A stretch of 64,000 nucleotides of DNA from Paraspadella gotoi (taxonomy: Eukaryota; Chaetognatha). A model generated the notes under the pieces. The model searched no databases, was not told the origin of the DNA, and saw nothing but the letters and a program-made list of their open reading frames with translations. Below, piece after piece: positions 18,541 through 42,314 of the stretch. The stretch spans positions 24,563,783 through 24,627,782 of the forward strand of contig CM119267.1 in the NCBI GenBank assembly GCA_051294375.1, in the 5' to 3' direction. Numbering within the stretch: position 1 is the stretch's first letter; the number at the start of each line of letters is the position of its first letter. The translations under genes and the position numbers were made by a program.

Positions 18541-19414
18541 AAATGACGCATGTAAATTTGAAAATGTCACGTCGCTCTGGCCCTCGGTCTCTCTCTCTCT
18601 CTCTCTCTCTCTCNNNNNNNNNNNNNNNNNNNNNCTCTCTCTCTCTCTCTGTCTCACAATCTCTCTGTCTCTCATGCTCTCAGTCTTTCCGTCTCTCCAT
18701 TGCTCATTTTCTCCGTCCGTCCGTCGGTCCGTCTGTTTGTTCCTCCGTTACTTCTTCGATCCGTCTAGGTCATTGTTCGTCCGAACCTCCGTCCGTCCGT
18801 CTCTCTGTCCCTCCCTCTTTTAGTCTTTTATTCTATTATTAGTGTATTTTTCCCTTTCTTTTTTGTTGACTTTAAATATGAGAAAATAGAAAACACAAGT
18901 TATTTTTTGTTTTCCATGATTTAATGTAAATGTTAATTATTTGAGGAGCTCTAACAGAGTGGCTGGATACTGCTCGGGATCTAACGTTGCCCTTTTGTCT
19001 AAATTCCAAACACCTCGATTAGAAACGTCCTCTACCGTTCTCTAGCATTCCGATAATTTCATAGTCAATCATTAAATATATTCAAATATCCAACGATCCC
19101 CCAAGAAGAGTGATTTCAACTCAGTTCATTTTGGACAATATTTTTTAATGCTCGCAATTGTAGTTTCGCTTTGTGAGCGGTGGTAGTAGTGCTTTAAGTT
19201 TCTTTTTCGCTGCTCGATGTATCTCATTTCTTGATGACGAAATTGGACGTTTTAAACACTAAACATTTTCATTCACAATTCAAAATGTAAAACAGTCGAC
19301 TTTGCTGTGAAACGAGGATGTCAAACGCATTTCTAATTCTTGATTTGTGATTAACCTCTACTTACAGTTAAAGTTAGATATCTCCAAACTCTCTCTCTCA
19401 CAACTTGAGCCACC
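18541..19414. other. Intergenic with (CT)n, 21-N gap and (CCGT)n
   Basis: (CT)n at 18591-18652 is interrupted by Ns at 18614-18634. CCGT/GTCC repeats lie at 18712-18810. The rest is AT-rich without a gene. Confidence 0.6.
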
Positions 19415-19640
19415 ATGGATCGGCCTCAGATCATGAAGCGTCGGCCTCGGATCATGGAAGCGGTACCGGCCCTTGCGGCCATCAATGAACCGCCGTCCCG
19501 GCCTGGATCATGAAGCGTCGGCCTCGGATCATGAAGCGTCGCCCTTAGATCATGAAGCATCGGCCTGGGATCAGAAAGCGTTGGCCTCGGATCATGAAGT
19601 GTCGGCCTTGGATCATGAAGCGGCGGCCTCGGATCCTAAA
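19415..19640 (+). repeat. 21-bp minisatellite, about 10 units
   Basis: Units of gcgtcggcctcggatcatgaa. Because 21 is a multiple of three it stays open in frame (SASDHEA-type heptads), giving a 105-codon frame at 19473-19787. I treat the frame as a repeat by-product. A second 'gcagatgccgacg'-type repeat follows to about 19735. Confidence 0.85.
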
Positions 19641-19735
19641 TGCCGACGCGGGGAGCAGATGCAGACGCTGACGCAGATGCCAACGCAGGTGCCGAGGCAG
19701 ATGCCGACGGGGAGCCAACGCGGGGAGTCGGTACC

Positions 19736-19953
19736 GGGAACGGAGATAGAACCAAAAACGAACGGGGCAGATATTTCAGATATTCTCTAGCATTCCGATA
19801 AATTCCCGCGCACGATTCGAAAGCGAATCTAAAGAATATCATCTGTGTGCACATGAACGTGCACGTGACCACGAGATTGACTTCCGACGAAAACGCGCGC
19901 ACGTCACGCGTGGGGTCAAATCACTGAGTGGCTCACATCGGGGGTGAAGGGGG

Positions 19954-20003
<50 letters not shown>

Positions 20004-20350
20004 ATTTAATTTCTTATTTTGCTGATAATGTATGTAAAACAAATTTTACAATCAAAGGATCATTGGAGACTGTTATGTTATGTGCTTTCAATCATTTAAA
20101 AATATCAACCGAACGTTTCTAAGAAATAAAAAAGCAAATCAGCAAGTTGAGAACAAAAATTGATAGCAGTTAAAAATATGTGCATTTTTTTTGGTCCTTG
20201 CCACTTTTAACAAAAACCTTAGCTCGTGCTCTCTTTTCAAAAAGAGCCCCGTTTCAGTTTTTTAATACCTAACCCCAATTCTGACCATATCCTTAACCCT
20301 TATACCTAATCAGTAACCAAATCCCTAACCCTATCACTTAATCTAAACCA
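19736..20350. other. Intergenic
   Basis: Non-repetitive sequence to 19945, (GA)n at 19952-19999, then AT-rich DNA with a CTAACCC-like run at 20270-20340. No gene is seen. A 22-bp match to 19038-19059 lies at 19783-19804. Confidence 0.5.
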
Positions 20351-20641
20351 CTGTAGTCGGGCATTGCCTAGGTTCACCCCGCCTATAAGCATAACACTTT
20401 CAATTGTGACCCCGTGGTTCATCGAGTAAAGATATCAGCTTATGATTATTAGTTACCGAGTTCAATCTTAACCTAGTACCTACCCTGCGGGAAGCGTGAC
20501 GACGGCCATAAGCCGTTTTGGAGGTGTGGCATACCCTCAAGCCTGCTTCCAAACCCAGGGACCCTTTCCATGGCTGCTAGGAGGGATTATAGAAGTTACG
20601 GACAGTCATCTTCAGCCCACGTAGCGCCTTATCCATACCAC
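20351..20641 (+). repeat. SINE family S1 copy
   Basis: Begins 'ctgtagtcgggcattgccta', contains a box-A-like 'gtggttcatcgag' and a decayed box B, and ends 'cgccttatccata'. Confidence 0.85.
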
Positions 20642-20961
20642 AAGCCTACCCTTTAAGCTAATCTTTAAACCAGAAAGATATAAACTTAATTTATATTGAA
20701 ATTAGTCGTTTTTGAAAAAAAATTGTTAGGGGGCGAATGATGAGCGTGGGGGTGGCGAATTATCCAGATTTAATTAATTTAACAATAATCTTTATAATAA
20801 TCCGGATAATTTAAAAATTTAAAAATTTAAAAATTTAAAAATTTAAAAATTTTAAAATTTTAAAATTTAAAAAATTAAAAAATTAAAAATTTAAAAATTT
20901 AAAAATTTATAAAATTAAAAAATTAAAAAATTAACAATTTAACGAATTAGCCCGATTTAAA
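20642..20961. repeat. AT-rich (AAAAATTTAA)n array
   Basis: Tandem 10-bp units of aaaaatttaa at about 20812-20935. They lie directly 3' of the CD225 gene stop codon and probably contribute to its 3' UTR. Confidence 0.8.
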
Positions 20962-21108
20962 TCAATAAATAAATTCGAAAATAACGAGTAGGATGACTAC
21001 GAAAGACCCGACGACGAATGCAATGATGCTTGACAACTTGGCGTATCGCGCGTGGAGACGGGCGGCCCTTCGATCTCCTCGCTGGCGGGCGACGCGGGAC
21101 TGGGTGGA
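20962..21108 (-). CDS. CD225 gene, exon 3 with stop
   Basis: A strong acceptor: C-rich tract then 'taacacggtcag'. It codes STQSRVARQRGDRRAARLHA, then RYAKLSS and the terminal helix, and stops at TGA 20964-20962. Confidence 0.88.
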   Translation of the reverse strand, partial: STQSRVARQRGDRRAARLHARYAKLSSIIAFVVGSFVVILLVIFEFIY

Positions 21109-22411
21109 CTGACCGTGTTAGGGGGGGGGGAAAGGGGGTAAAGGGGGAAGAGGTGAGGAAAGAATTATGAAGTAGGATTAGTTAAATAGTTTGATTTGTG
21201 AAGTTAAATTGAGATTTATAATCAAGGGGAGCCGAAGTCAATGCTTACGACTTTACTCATTTGAACACTCAAGAGCTCAATCATGACCTTACAGAATAAC
21301 GAAATCACAAACTTTCTAAATCAATCTATCAATCAATCAAACAATTAATCAAACAATCACTCAATCGATAAATCATTAAATAATTCCATTGCGCCACCAT
21401 TTTACTGTACGGAAAGCACAGCACTACAGAGCATCACTTCACACATCACACGAAAAAAAAATGACCTCAATAACTGATCTTTTAGTATCCAAACTTTCGC
21501 TCCCCCGGCGCATAAAAACTTACCCTGGAACCAGCCTCACCTTCAGCAAAGCGACGAGTCCCATCGGCAAACAAAAGAGAATCGAGATCAAAGACAAAAT
21601 CATAAAATCTGGAATCTCGGAATCCGGAATCGGAGTTGGTTGGGGAACGAGAACGAGGCCTGGGTAATAAATAGGGTCAAGTGAAGGTTTGGAAGCAAAA
21701 TCTTGAAAACTATTTTATTAGTAAATAGTAATCTTTAGTTATTTTTCTTTTATTACCAATAAATTAGCTAATTTTGTATATAGTACTACCCTTATATAAT
21801 GTTACAATTTCAAAATTATGTTTTTTAATTCTTCCAAATGTTTCAGATTCATCAGAAAAAGTTGATTAAATAAAATATAAATCTTTTTTAAAAATTATGA
21901 AATTTTTTTGAATTTGAAATTTTAGCCCATTATATACTTATTACTATATATAAATAAAGCTCACTGGTGCCCACTAATGTATAAAATTAAAAAATAAATT
22001 TACCCAAGAATTTTTGTTGGTTTTTAATTTATATTCTATAAATACTTAAATAGTCCACAAAAAGAAGGAGAAATAATAATAAAAAAGATTATGAAGTAAA
22101 AGAGCAACAAGATTTCCGAACCGAACTCAACTGCTTTCGCCGCCGACGACGCCGAATCCCGATCCGGGCGAAGGTGCCAGGTAGCCGGCGTCGATTCCCA
22201 TCCCCGACGCCGAAGACGGAGAGCAAATGTAAGTGGCACCGGGAGATCGCGGCGAAGCATAAGCGGCGTTGGGGTATGGCGACGCATTGGCATGCGCAGC
22301 GCTTGGGTAAGGTGCCGAAGTGGGAACCCTGGCGCCGGAAGATGGTTGGAGACCGACAACATCTTCGTAAGAAGGCGGCGGCGCCGTTTCGTTGTTAGGG
22401 TAATTTTGCAT
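20962..22411 (-). CDS. CD225/dispanin-family transmembrane protein (complete, 3 exons)
   Basis: Exons 22411-22132, 21659-21541 and 21108-20962 chain in phase to 181 residues. The N-terminal 93 residues are Pro/Ser/Ala-rich with a PPPSYEDV motif at 11-18 (PPxY, WW-domain ligand type). Exon 2 gives PDFMILSLISILFCLPMGLV at 110-129, the first hydrophobic segment of a CD225 domain (FC-xPxG signature). Exon 3 gives the basic loop with the conserved GD at 144-145 and AK at 156-157, then IIAFVVGSFVVILLVIFEFI at 161-180 as the C-terminal membrane helix. The family includes PRRT1/SynDIG-type and IFITM-type proteins, which act at the plasma membrane and endosomes; which subfamily this is cannot be said. 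The length is typical of proline-rich members. It stands alone, with an E-box/CCAAT promoter upstream. The weak point is the exon 1 donor (A|GTTGAG). Confidence 0.85.
21541..21659 (-). CDS. CD225 gene, exon 2
   Basis: Acceptor 'tattacccag', donor AAG|GTGAGG. It completes Ser94 and codes 39 residues with the first hydrophobic segment. The 92-codon plus-strand frame over the same region is a shadow. Confidence 0.85.
22132..22411 (-). CDS. CD225 gene, exon 1
   Basis: Codes MQNYPNNETAPPPSYEDVVG and a P/S/A/G-rich tail to residue 93, plus one base. The donor GTTGAG at 22131 is non-optimal; unspliced reading would stop two codons later (AGT TGA). A phase-1 exit is required by exon 2, and this is the only GT near the end that supplies it without cutting the tail short, apart from a poorer site after TCTCCCG. 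Confidence 0.75.
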
Positions 22412-22581
22412 TAAGGTGGATCTCTGACGTTTATTTTATTTTTTTTTTTAAATCTTTTACCTCTCGGTTTTTTCTTTGCTCTTTGTACTTTTCTTTGATT
22501 TCACAACAGAAATTGAATAATAAATATCGGGATCACACGCATTTTTTTCAATTTATCAAAAAATAACAATCGCGTTCTGTG

Positions 22582-22606
22582 ATTGGTCAATATCGGTCAC
22601 GTGACC
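22582..22606 (-). promoter_or_regulatory. CCAAT box and palindromic E-box upstream of the CD225 gene
   Basis: On the minus strand GGTCACGTGACC (22606-22595, a perfect 12-bp palindrome with the CACGTG core) is followed by CCAAT (22586-22582), about 170-195 bp before the ATG. USF, MITF/TFE and TFEB-type bHLH-ZIP factors bind such sites (GTCACGTGAC is the CLEAR-type form). Use here is inferred. Confidence 0.5.
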
Positions 22607-22828
22607 TTAAAATCTTCGTATTTTAAAGGGTTATTTTTTTTCAGGGTAAAAGTTATTTATTAGTTGTATATATGTATAATGAATGTTTTGCTTAAAACAA
22701 TTGAAAAATATTTTAACAATATTAAAAAGAGAGAGAGAGAGAGAATGTATTTGGCAAATTCTATACGAAATTTTTTATATTTTTTTCTTGCTGCGACGCA
22801 GGTTTCACTCAGTCTCAGGTGGATCCTT

Positions 22829-22917
<89 letters not shown>

Positions 22918-22989
22918 ATCTCTGTTTCGCGTTATCTCTCTCTCTCTATCTCTGTTTCGCGTTATCTCTCTCTGCTCTCCTCTCTCTCT

Positions 22990-23033
<44 letters not shown>

Positions 23034-23036
23034 TAA
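22607..23036. other. Intergenic with (CT)n cluster
   Basis: AT-rich to 22800, then (CT)n at 22833-23030 broken by two 'atctctgtttcgcgtt' insertions. No gene. Confidence 0.7.
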
Positions 23037-23598
23037 TGTAGTCGGCATTGCCTAGGTTGTACACCCCCGGGGAGGCTCATTGAGTAAAGCCATCAGCTCT
23101 CATGACCACTAGGTACCGCGAGGCCTTCAATCCCAACCCGTTACCTACCCTGCGGGAATCGTGAGGACGGCCGTAAGCTGCCTTGGGGGCATAGCAAACC
23201 CTTAAGTCTGGTTCCAAGCCCAGGGACCCGTTCCATGGATGCTAGAGGGGGTTATAGACGTTACGGACAGTCATCTTCAGCCCACGTAGCGCTTTATGGC
23301 ACAATGGGTAAAGCTCATGACCAAGAGCCAAACCAAACAAAAAAACTCAAACACACTTAAACTATGGTACGCCATTAGTGTACCCACAGCAGCTTATATT
23401 ATACGCATCCACACTTTGCCACTATGTAGGTTTGATTACGTTTTGTAATATGCTATCGCTGACTATTAATGTTAAATTCAGATTAAAATAATTAACAAAA
23501 TTTTGGCGCCTTTGGAAAAGAGAAATTTTTTAAGTTATAGCCAGTCCAATTGAGATTATAATTTTTTGAAGCTTACAGTAGGTACAATTGTTCTACCA
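23037..23598 (+). repeat. Duplicated block D2a, containing a SINE S1 copy
   Basis: SINE S1 occupies about 23037-23300 (head 'gtagtcggcattgcctaggt'), followed by 'atgggtaaagctcatgac' and AT-rich DNA. The same sequence follows the N gap as D2b. Confidence 0.85.
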
Positions 23599-23623
23599 NN
23601 NNNNNNNNNNNNNNNNNNNNNNN
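23599..23623. other. 25-N gap
   Basis: Flanked on both sides by the same about 560-bp sequence. Confidence 0.95.
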
Positions 23624-24178
23624 TGCCTTAGTCACCCCGCCGGAGTCATGAAGTAAAGCCATCAGTCATGACCACTAGGTACCGGGTTTCAATCCCACCC
23701 GTTACCTTACCCTGTGCGGAATCGTGAGACGGCCGTAAGCGTCCTGGGGGCTAGGCAACTCCTACTTAGCTCTGCTGTCCAAGCCAGGGACCCGTTCCAT
23801 GGATGCTAGAGGGTTATAGCGTACGGAAGTGCATTTCTTCAGCCCACGGTAGCGACTTTTATTATGGCACAATGGCGTAAAGCTCATGACAAGAGCCAAC
23901 CAACAAAAAAAACTCAACACACTTAAAGTATGTACGCATTAGGTGTACCCACAGCAGCTTATAGTTACTTACGCATCCCACACTTTTGCTATATGTAGTT
24001 TGGATACGTTTTGTAATTATCGCTATCGCTGACTATTAAGTGTTAAATTCAGATTAAAATAATACAACAATTTTGGTGCGCCTTGTGAAATGAGAAATTT
24101 TTTAAGTTATAGCCAGTCCAATTTGAGGATTATAATTTTTTTAGAAGCTTTACAGTAGGTACAAATTGTTCTACCATT
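23624..24178 (+). repeat. Duplicated block D2b, noisy copy
   Basis: Repeats D2a with frequent one-base insertions and deletions (for example 'ctacttagctctgctgtcca' for 'cttaagtctggttcca'). That pattern fits uncorrected long reads. Confidence 0.85.
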
Positions 24179-24416
24179 GCTAACATTTATTCTTTTTTTC
24201 TTATTTCATTTTCTATTTTCTATTTTCTATTATCCGGTTCTATTTTTTTCAAAGTATGGATAGTTGGATACTCGGATGGTGAAACTCGCATTTTTGCTCT
24301 TGGCTGATCCCATAAATTAAAAGATTGGGATACTCTTTCATGTCCTCTCCCAAGGTATATGAGAGAACACGACAGTGAGAAGAGGAGAACAGGAAGAGAG
24401 AGAGAGAGAGAGAGGG

Positions 24417-24458
<42 letters not shown>

Positions 24459-24819
24459 AGAGAAGAGAGGTCAATCGTGACCGAATTTGTGGGTACATTA
24501 TATCGTAAACCCGAAATGTTAGTCCTTGAACTTGATAAGAAAATTTTATTTTCTCCGTAACAACTTTTCATCCAGTTTAAAACTTTAAAGATATAAATTG
24601 AAAAGCAATCGAACGAATACTAATTATTTTTAAATATATAACAAATCTTAGTTTCGTTTTTTTTTAAATTTAATTTGGTCAGTAAGATACATAAATCTTA
24701 TCACACGATCGCTATTCAATCGAGCGAAATTTACCATCAAAAATTAAACAATAGTTAAATAATTAACTTTAATTAATCGCAGAATCAAAACAAAAGCGCA
24801 TCGCCCATCAACATAAAAG
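24179..24819. other. 5' flank of the dioxygenase gene
   Basis: (GA)n at 24396-24468, otherwise AT-rich. No clear TATA or CpG island is seen. The 30 bp before the ATG ('aaaagcgcatcgc') are shared with the exon 1 copy at 44320. Confidence 0.4.
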
Positions 24820-38245
<13,426 letters not shown>

Positions 38246-38349
38246 GTGAATTAAAATTTAAGATATATAAACTTATCTCATATTATAACAATGATAAACA
38301 AACTTGAAATTCTACATTCCATGGCATGTGCTTAGAAGTTAGAACCTGT

Positions 38350-38960
38350 AGGTCAAGGCGTAGTGAAAGTTGCAGATGAAAATACGAATAGTTGTTCATG
38401 AACAGTCTTGTACTAACAAACAATGATATATAAATTTTTTTTTATTTCACAATTTTCGCATACGCCCATATTTAAACATATTACTTACCATAGAAAATGT
38501 GAAAATTTTAAATTAGTTTTTTTTTAGTTTAGAAAGCAGATTCGAATTCCTCATAAAAAGTTGATGAAAGAAAAGTCTTAATCCAAAATTTTTTCATTAA
38601 GTTGGCTAAAAATTTTAAAAAATATATTTTTTATACTAAAATTAAATTATAGGTTAACTGTAACAGTTTTTTTAGGATTTTGACCGACTTAATAAAATAA
38701 TTTTCTAAAAAGAGTTATATTTTTTTTTATTAACTTTTGTGAGGAATTCGAACCTGCTTTCAAAAATAAGTATTTTCTATTTTAAAATTTTAACATTTTA
38801 ACATTTTTTATGGAAAGTACTATGCATAAATATAGACGTATGCAAAAATTAATAAATTTAAAAAATAAATTTTTATATATAAATGTTCACAGGTACAAGC
38901 CTGTTCAATGTTCATGATCTACTATTCGAAATTTGATTCAACTTGATTTTAATATTTTTG
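38350..38960. repeat. Diverged fold-back (inverted repeat), about 300-bp arms
   Basis: The left arm includes 'gttcatgaacagtcttgtac', 'cgcatacgcccatattta' and 'aagcagattcgaattcctca'. The minus strand of the right arm has 'gatcatgaacattgaacagg', 'tgcatacgtctatattta' and 'aagcaggttcgaattcctca' in the same order. The centre is near 38650. Arms differ by many substitutions, so it is old DNA and not an assembly fold. It could be a MITE. It follows the last recognised dioxygenase exon. Confidence 0.75.
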
Positions 38961-39022
38961 CTATGCTTTACTGTAGTTATACAAGATATATAATATTTAC
39001 AAGTATATTATAAGGTATTACA

Positions 39023-39254
39023 NNNNNNNNNNNNNNNNNNNNNNNNNNNNNNNNNNNNNNNNNNNNNNNNNNNNNNNNNNNNNNNNNNNNNNNNNNNNNN
39101 NNNNNNNNNNNNNNNNNNNNNNNNNNNNNNNNNNNNNNNNNNNNNNNNNNNNNNNNNNNNNNNNNNNNNNNNNNNNNNNNNNNNNNNNNNNNNNNNNNNN
39201 NNNNNNNNNNNNNNNNNNNNNNNNNNNNNNNNNNNNNNNNNNNNNNNNNNNNNN
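39023..39254. other. 232-N gap
   Basis: Possible location of the missing dioxygenase 3' exon. Confidence 0.95.
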
Positions 39255-39430
39255 AACAAAAGAACAACGAGGAGACTTTCATCAATTGGCATTAGGGCGT
39301 AATGAAAGTTTTATACATAATAAAAATTAAAGTATAAATCAAAAAAAAATATTAAGGTAATAGAATATACTTTGTATACCAAAAACCCTATATAATTTAA
39401 ATGACTTAAGCATTGAAAAACCTCTAATCT

Positions 39431-40414
39431 NNNNNNNNNNNNNNNNNNNNNNNNNNNNNNNNNNNNNNNNNNNNNNNNNNNNNNNNNNNNNNNNNNNNNN
39501 NNNNNNNNNNNNNNNNNNNNNNNNNNNNNNNNNNNNNNNNNNNNNNNNNNNNNNNNNNNNNNNNNNNNNNNNNNNNNNNNNNNNNNNNNNNNNNNNNNNN
39601 NNNNNNNNNNNNNNNNNNNNNNNNNNNNNNNNNNNNNNNNNNNNNNNNNNNNNNNNNNNNNNNNNNNNNNNNNNNNNNNNNNNNNNNNNNNNNNNNNNNN
39701 NNNNNNNNNNNNNNNNNNNNNNNNNNNNNNNNNNNNNNNNNNNNNNNNNNNNNNNNNNNNNNNNNNNNNNNNNNNNNNNNNNNNNNNNNNNNNNNNNNNN
39801 NNNNNNNNNNNNNNNNNNNNNNNNNNNNNNNNNNNNNNNNNNNNNNNNNNNNNNNNNNNNNNNNNNNNNNNNNNNNNNNNNNNNNNNNNNNNNNNNNNNN
39901 NNNNNNNNNNNNNNNNNNNNNNNNNNNNNNNNNNNNNNNNNNNNNNNNNNNNNNNNNNNNNNNNNNNNNNNNNNNNNNNNNNNNNNNNNNNNNNNNNNNN
40001 NNNNNNNNNNNNNNNNNNNNNNNNNNNNNNNNNNNNNNNNNNNNNNNNNNNNNNNNNNNNNNNNNNNNNNNNNNNNNNNNNNNNNNNNNNNNNNNNNNNN
40101 NNNNNNNNNNNNNNNNNNNNNNNNNNNNNNNNNNNNNNNNNNNNNNNNNNNNNNNNNNNNNNNNNNNNNNNNNNNNNNNNNNNNNNNNNNNNNNNNNNNN
40201 NNNNNNNNNNNNNNNNNNNNNNNNNNNNNNNNNNNNNNNNNNNNNNNNNNNNNNNNNNNNNNNNNNNNNNNNNNNNNNNNNNNNNNNNNNNNNNNNNNNN
40301 NNNNNNNNNNNNNNNNNNNNNNNNNNNNNNNNNNNNNNNNNNNNNNNNNNNNNNNNNNNNNNNNNNNNNNNNNNNNNNNNNNNNNNNNNNNNNNNNNNNN
40401 NNNNNNNNNNNNNN
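39431..40414. other. 984-N gap
   Basis: Second candidate location for missing exons. Its right flank is AT-rich. Confidence 0.95.
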
Positions 40415-40475
40415 TAAATTGTTCGATCAAATTATAATAATAAATATTATAATAATAATAATATAAAATAGTAAA

Positions 40476-40890
40476 GCTATCTTGCCCCAGGCTTTGGTGG
40501 TTTGTGTCCTCCATCACTCTTACAAGATAATGAGATAGCAGGTCCGTGTAAGCTTAAATCAAGACTCTCTCACAGTCTAGTTTATTCACTCTCAGAGTAC
40601 CTGGATTCCTTGTCAATGAAGTGGTAAAATTAATAATTATTAAATGAATTATTAATACCTTCTTCAAGGCATTAGGGGTGGCTCCGCGGGGAAACGCACC
40701 ATCGCAACTGCTCGTTCTATCCACAGACTTAACTACCTCACGCTGCGTTGGTAATACTTGTAAAACTAGTAAAACCGCGCAAGTAGCATGCGCCGCGACT
40801 GTGGGTCCACAGCAGCTAACGCCAGCAGCCGAGTTTCCTCAATCGGGCATCTCAGCCAACTCGGGTGATGCCGTAACAGTTTAATTTATA
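40476..40890 (-). repeat. LTR-like fragment
   Basis: On the minus strand it runs through non-repetitive sequence, then 'gagtgaataaac', 'gactgtgagagagtcttga' and 'taagcttacacggacctg'. That fits a U3-R(AATAAA)-U5 end. Shorter copies are at 34915-35005 and 54597-54972. The antisense 68-codon frame at 40678-40884 lies wholly inside it and I do not call it a gene. Confidence 0.4.
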
Positions 40891-41537
40891 ATTTTATATG
40901 TATTTTGTTACCTTCTACTTTATGTTCGTCGACTTTATAGGAATTGAAAATCATTAATAAAATGTAGAGAAGAAAAATAGCAAAGACGACTAAGCGTCGA
41001 CCGTTGGGCCGAAGTCGTAACAAGACGTCCATTCAGGACTTTGGCGGCATAAATCCGATTTACATATACCGGTTTGAGAATTAAGTTTAAAAAACGATCG
41101 TTGGCCATTTAAACCTGAACTAAAACCTAAAAAAAACAATTTGCACTGATTTCTTTTAGTTTTTTTTTTTTTTTTTTCGTAAATGAGACGATGAGTCATC
41201 GGTTATGAAAAATGAATTTTTGTCACCGGGCGTAGTGATGAGTTATTTTAAGACAATTAGTTTTTATTTGGTTACGTAAATTGGATCGAACCGAGAAAAC
41301 TTTTAGAGTCTAGTCCATATTTTACGACCAAAAAAAATGTATTTTAAAAAAACAATTTCATTTTGTTTTCTGTCATTTTTTTTTTTAATAAGTTTTTTGT
41401 TTCGTTTCCACACGAGCGTAAAAAATGATCCAAAGTGGAAAAACCAAGAATTCGCGATTCTTCGTTCGAATGAACCGGTTATTGATAAAGGTGAGGTAAG
41501 TTGGAGTCTCATTAAATGCCGAAGATAAAAGGTAAGG

Positions 41538-41657
41538 CATGGTAGAGCCGGTTGAAATATGAAGAGAGAAAGTTAGTTTGTCGACTGCGAAGCCAATTTA
41601 AAAATGTATTGAGGACCAAGTGCTGATGAAGACTCAAAAATAGCAGTCGAAACATGT
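41538..41657 (+). ncRNA. Hammerhead-ribozyme-like motif (degenerate)
   Basis: CTGATGA at 41623-41629 and GAAAC at 41649-41653 flank a short stem (GACT/AGTC). CATG after GAAA (41653-41656) can pair with CATG at 41538-41541, which in both inverted copies is followed directly by TA (CATGTA), the cleavage-site position. Stem I is not supported, and this copy has an extra G (CATGGTA), so activity is doubtful. Such motifs occur in Penelope-like elements and retrozymes. Confidence 0.3.
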
Positions 41658-42314
41658 TTTTTAATAAAAAAAAAAAAACCTTTGTCTGTAAACAAATAAA
41701 CTTTGTTTTCTCTTTAACTAAAACGCGACGAAAAGAAAAGCTTTTGAGGATCATATTTTATAATTAAATCAGTCTAATGAATTAACATGAGTCAGCTTCG
41801 GTTTTTTTCGTTAAGAAGAAAAGATTCCCCATAATATTAAAGCGACTTAACGGTTTTAAATTAAACATTCATGAGATTCCATCGATTTCTAAGAATGCCA
41901 ATTATAATGGATAACATATTCTTCGCGCTATAAAAATAATTTAGAAATTTCTGTTACACCAACTCTAATACTTGCTCAAAACTCGACAGTATAATTGACA
42001 TGAATTTAATTGGGTCGTAACTGCAGGTTCAAAGCCTTGAGCGCCAGCTGTCGTGAGATTCCTCACTCACCCGGCATCACACATGTCCCCACGTTGCCAT
42101 AACTTTTTTCGTTTTTTCACCTCTCAGCACACCAGAATATCCGTACTGAGCCTAAGGCGATATTTATAAATTCTACATTCTTTTTCCAATCACTCTATCA
42201 ATAAATCTTGCCGATTTTTTTTTTTCACCCTTTTTCCTCGATTTTATGTTTCCTCGTTTTCAATACATTTTCAGTTCATTGTCAATTCATTTTCAATTCA
42301 TTATCTCTGCAGCC

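Noticed and set aside
19473-19790. 105-codon ORF with SASDHEA heptads
   Set aside because: Produced by a 21-bp minisatellite, which stays in frame automatically; no start context or domain.
21389-21667. 92-codon plus-strand ORF
   Set aside because: A shadow of CD225 exon 2 on the minus strand.
39339-40517. 392-codon minus-strand ORF
   Set aside because: Almost entirely the 984-N gap.
40678-40884. 68-codon plus-strand ORF with ordinary composition
   Set aside because: Starts with GTG, lies inside an LTR-like repeat in antisense and is broken in the repeat copy at 54600-54800.
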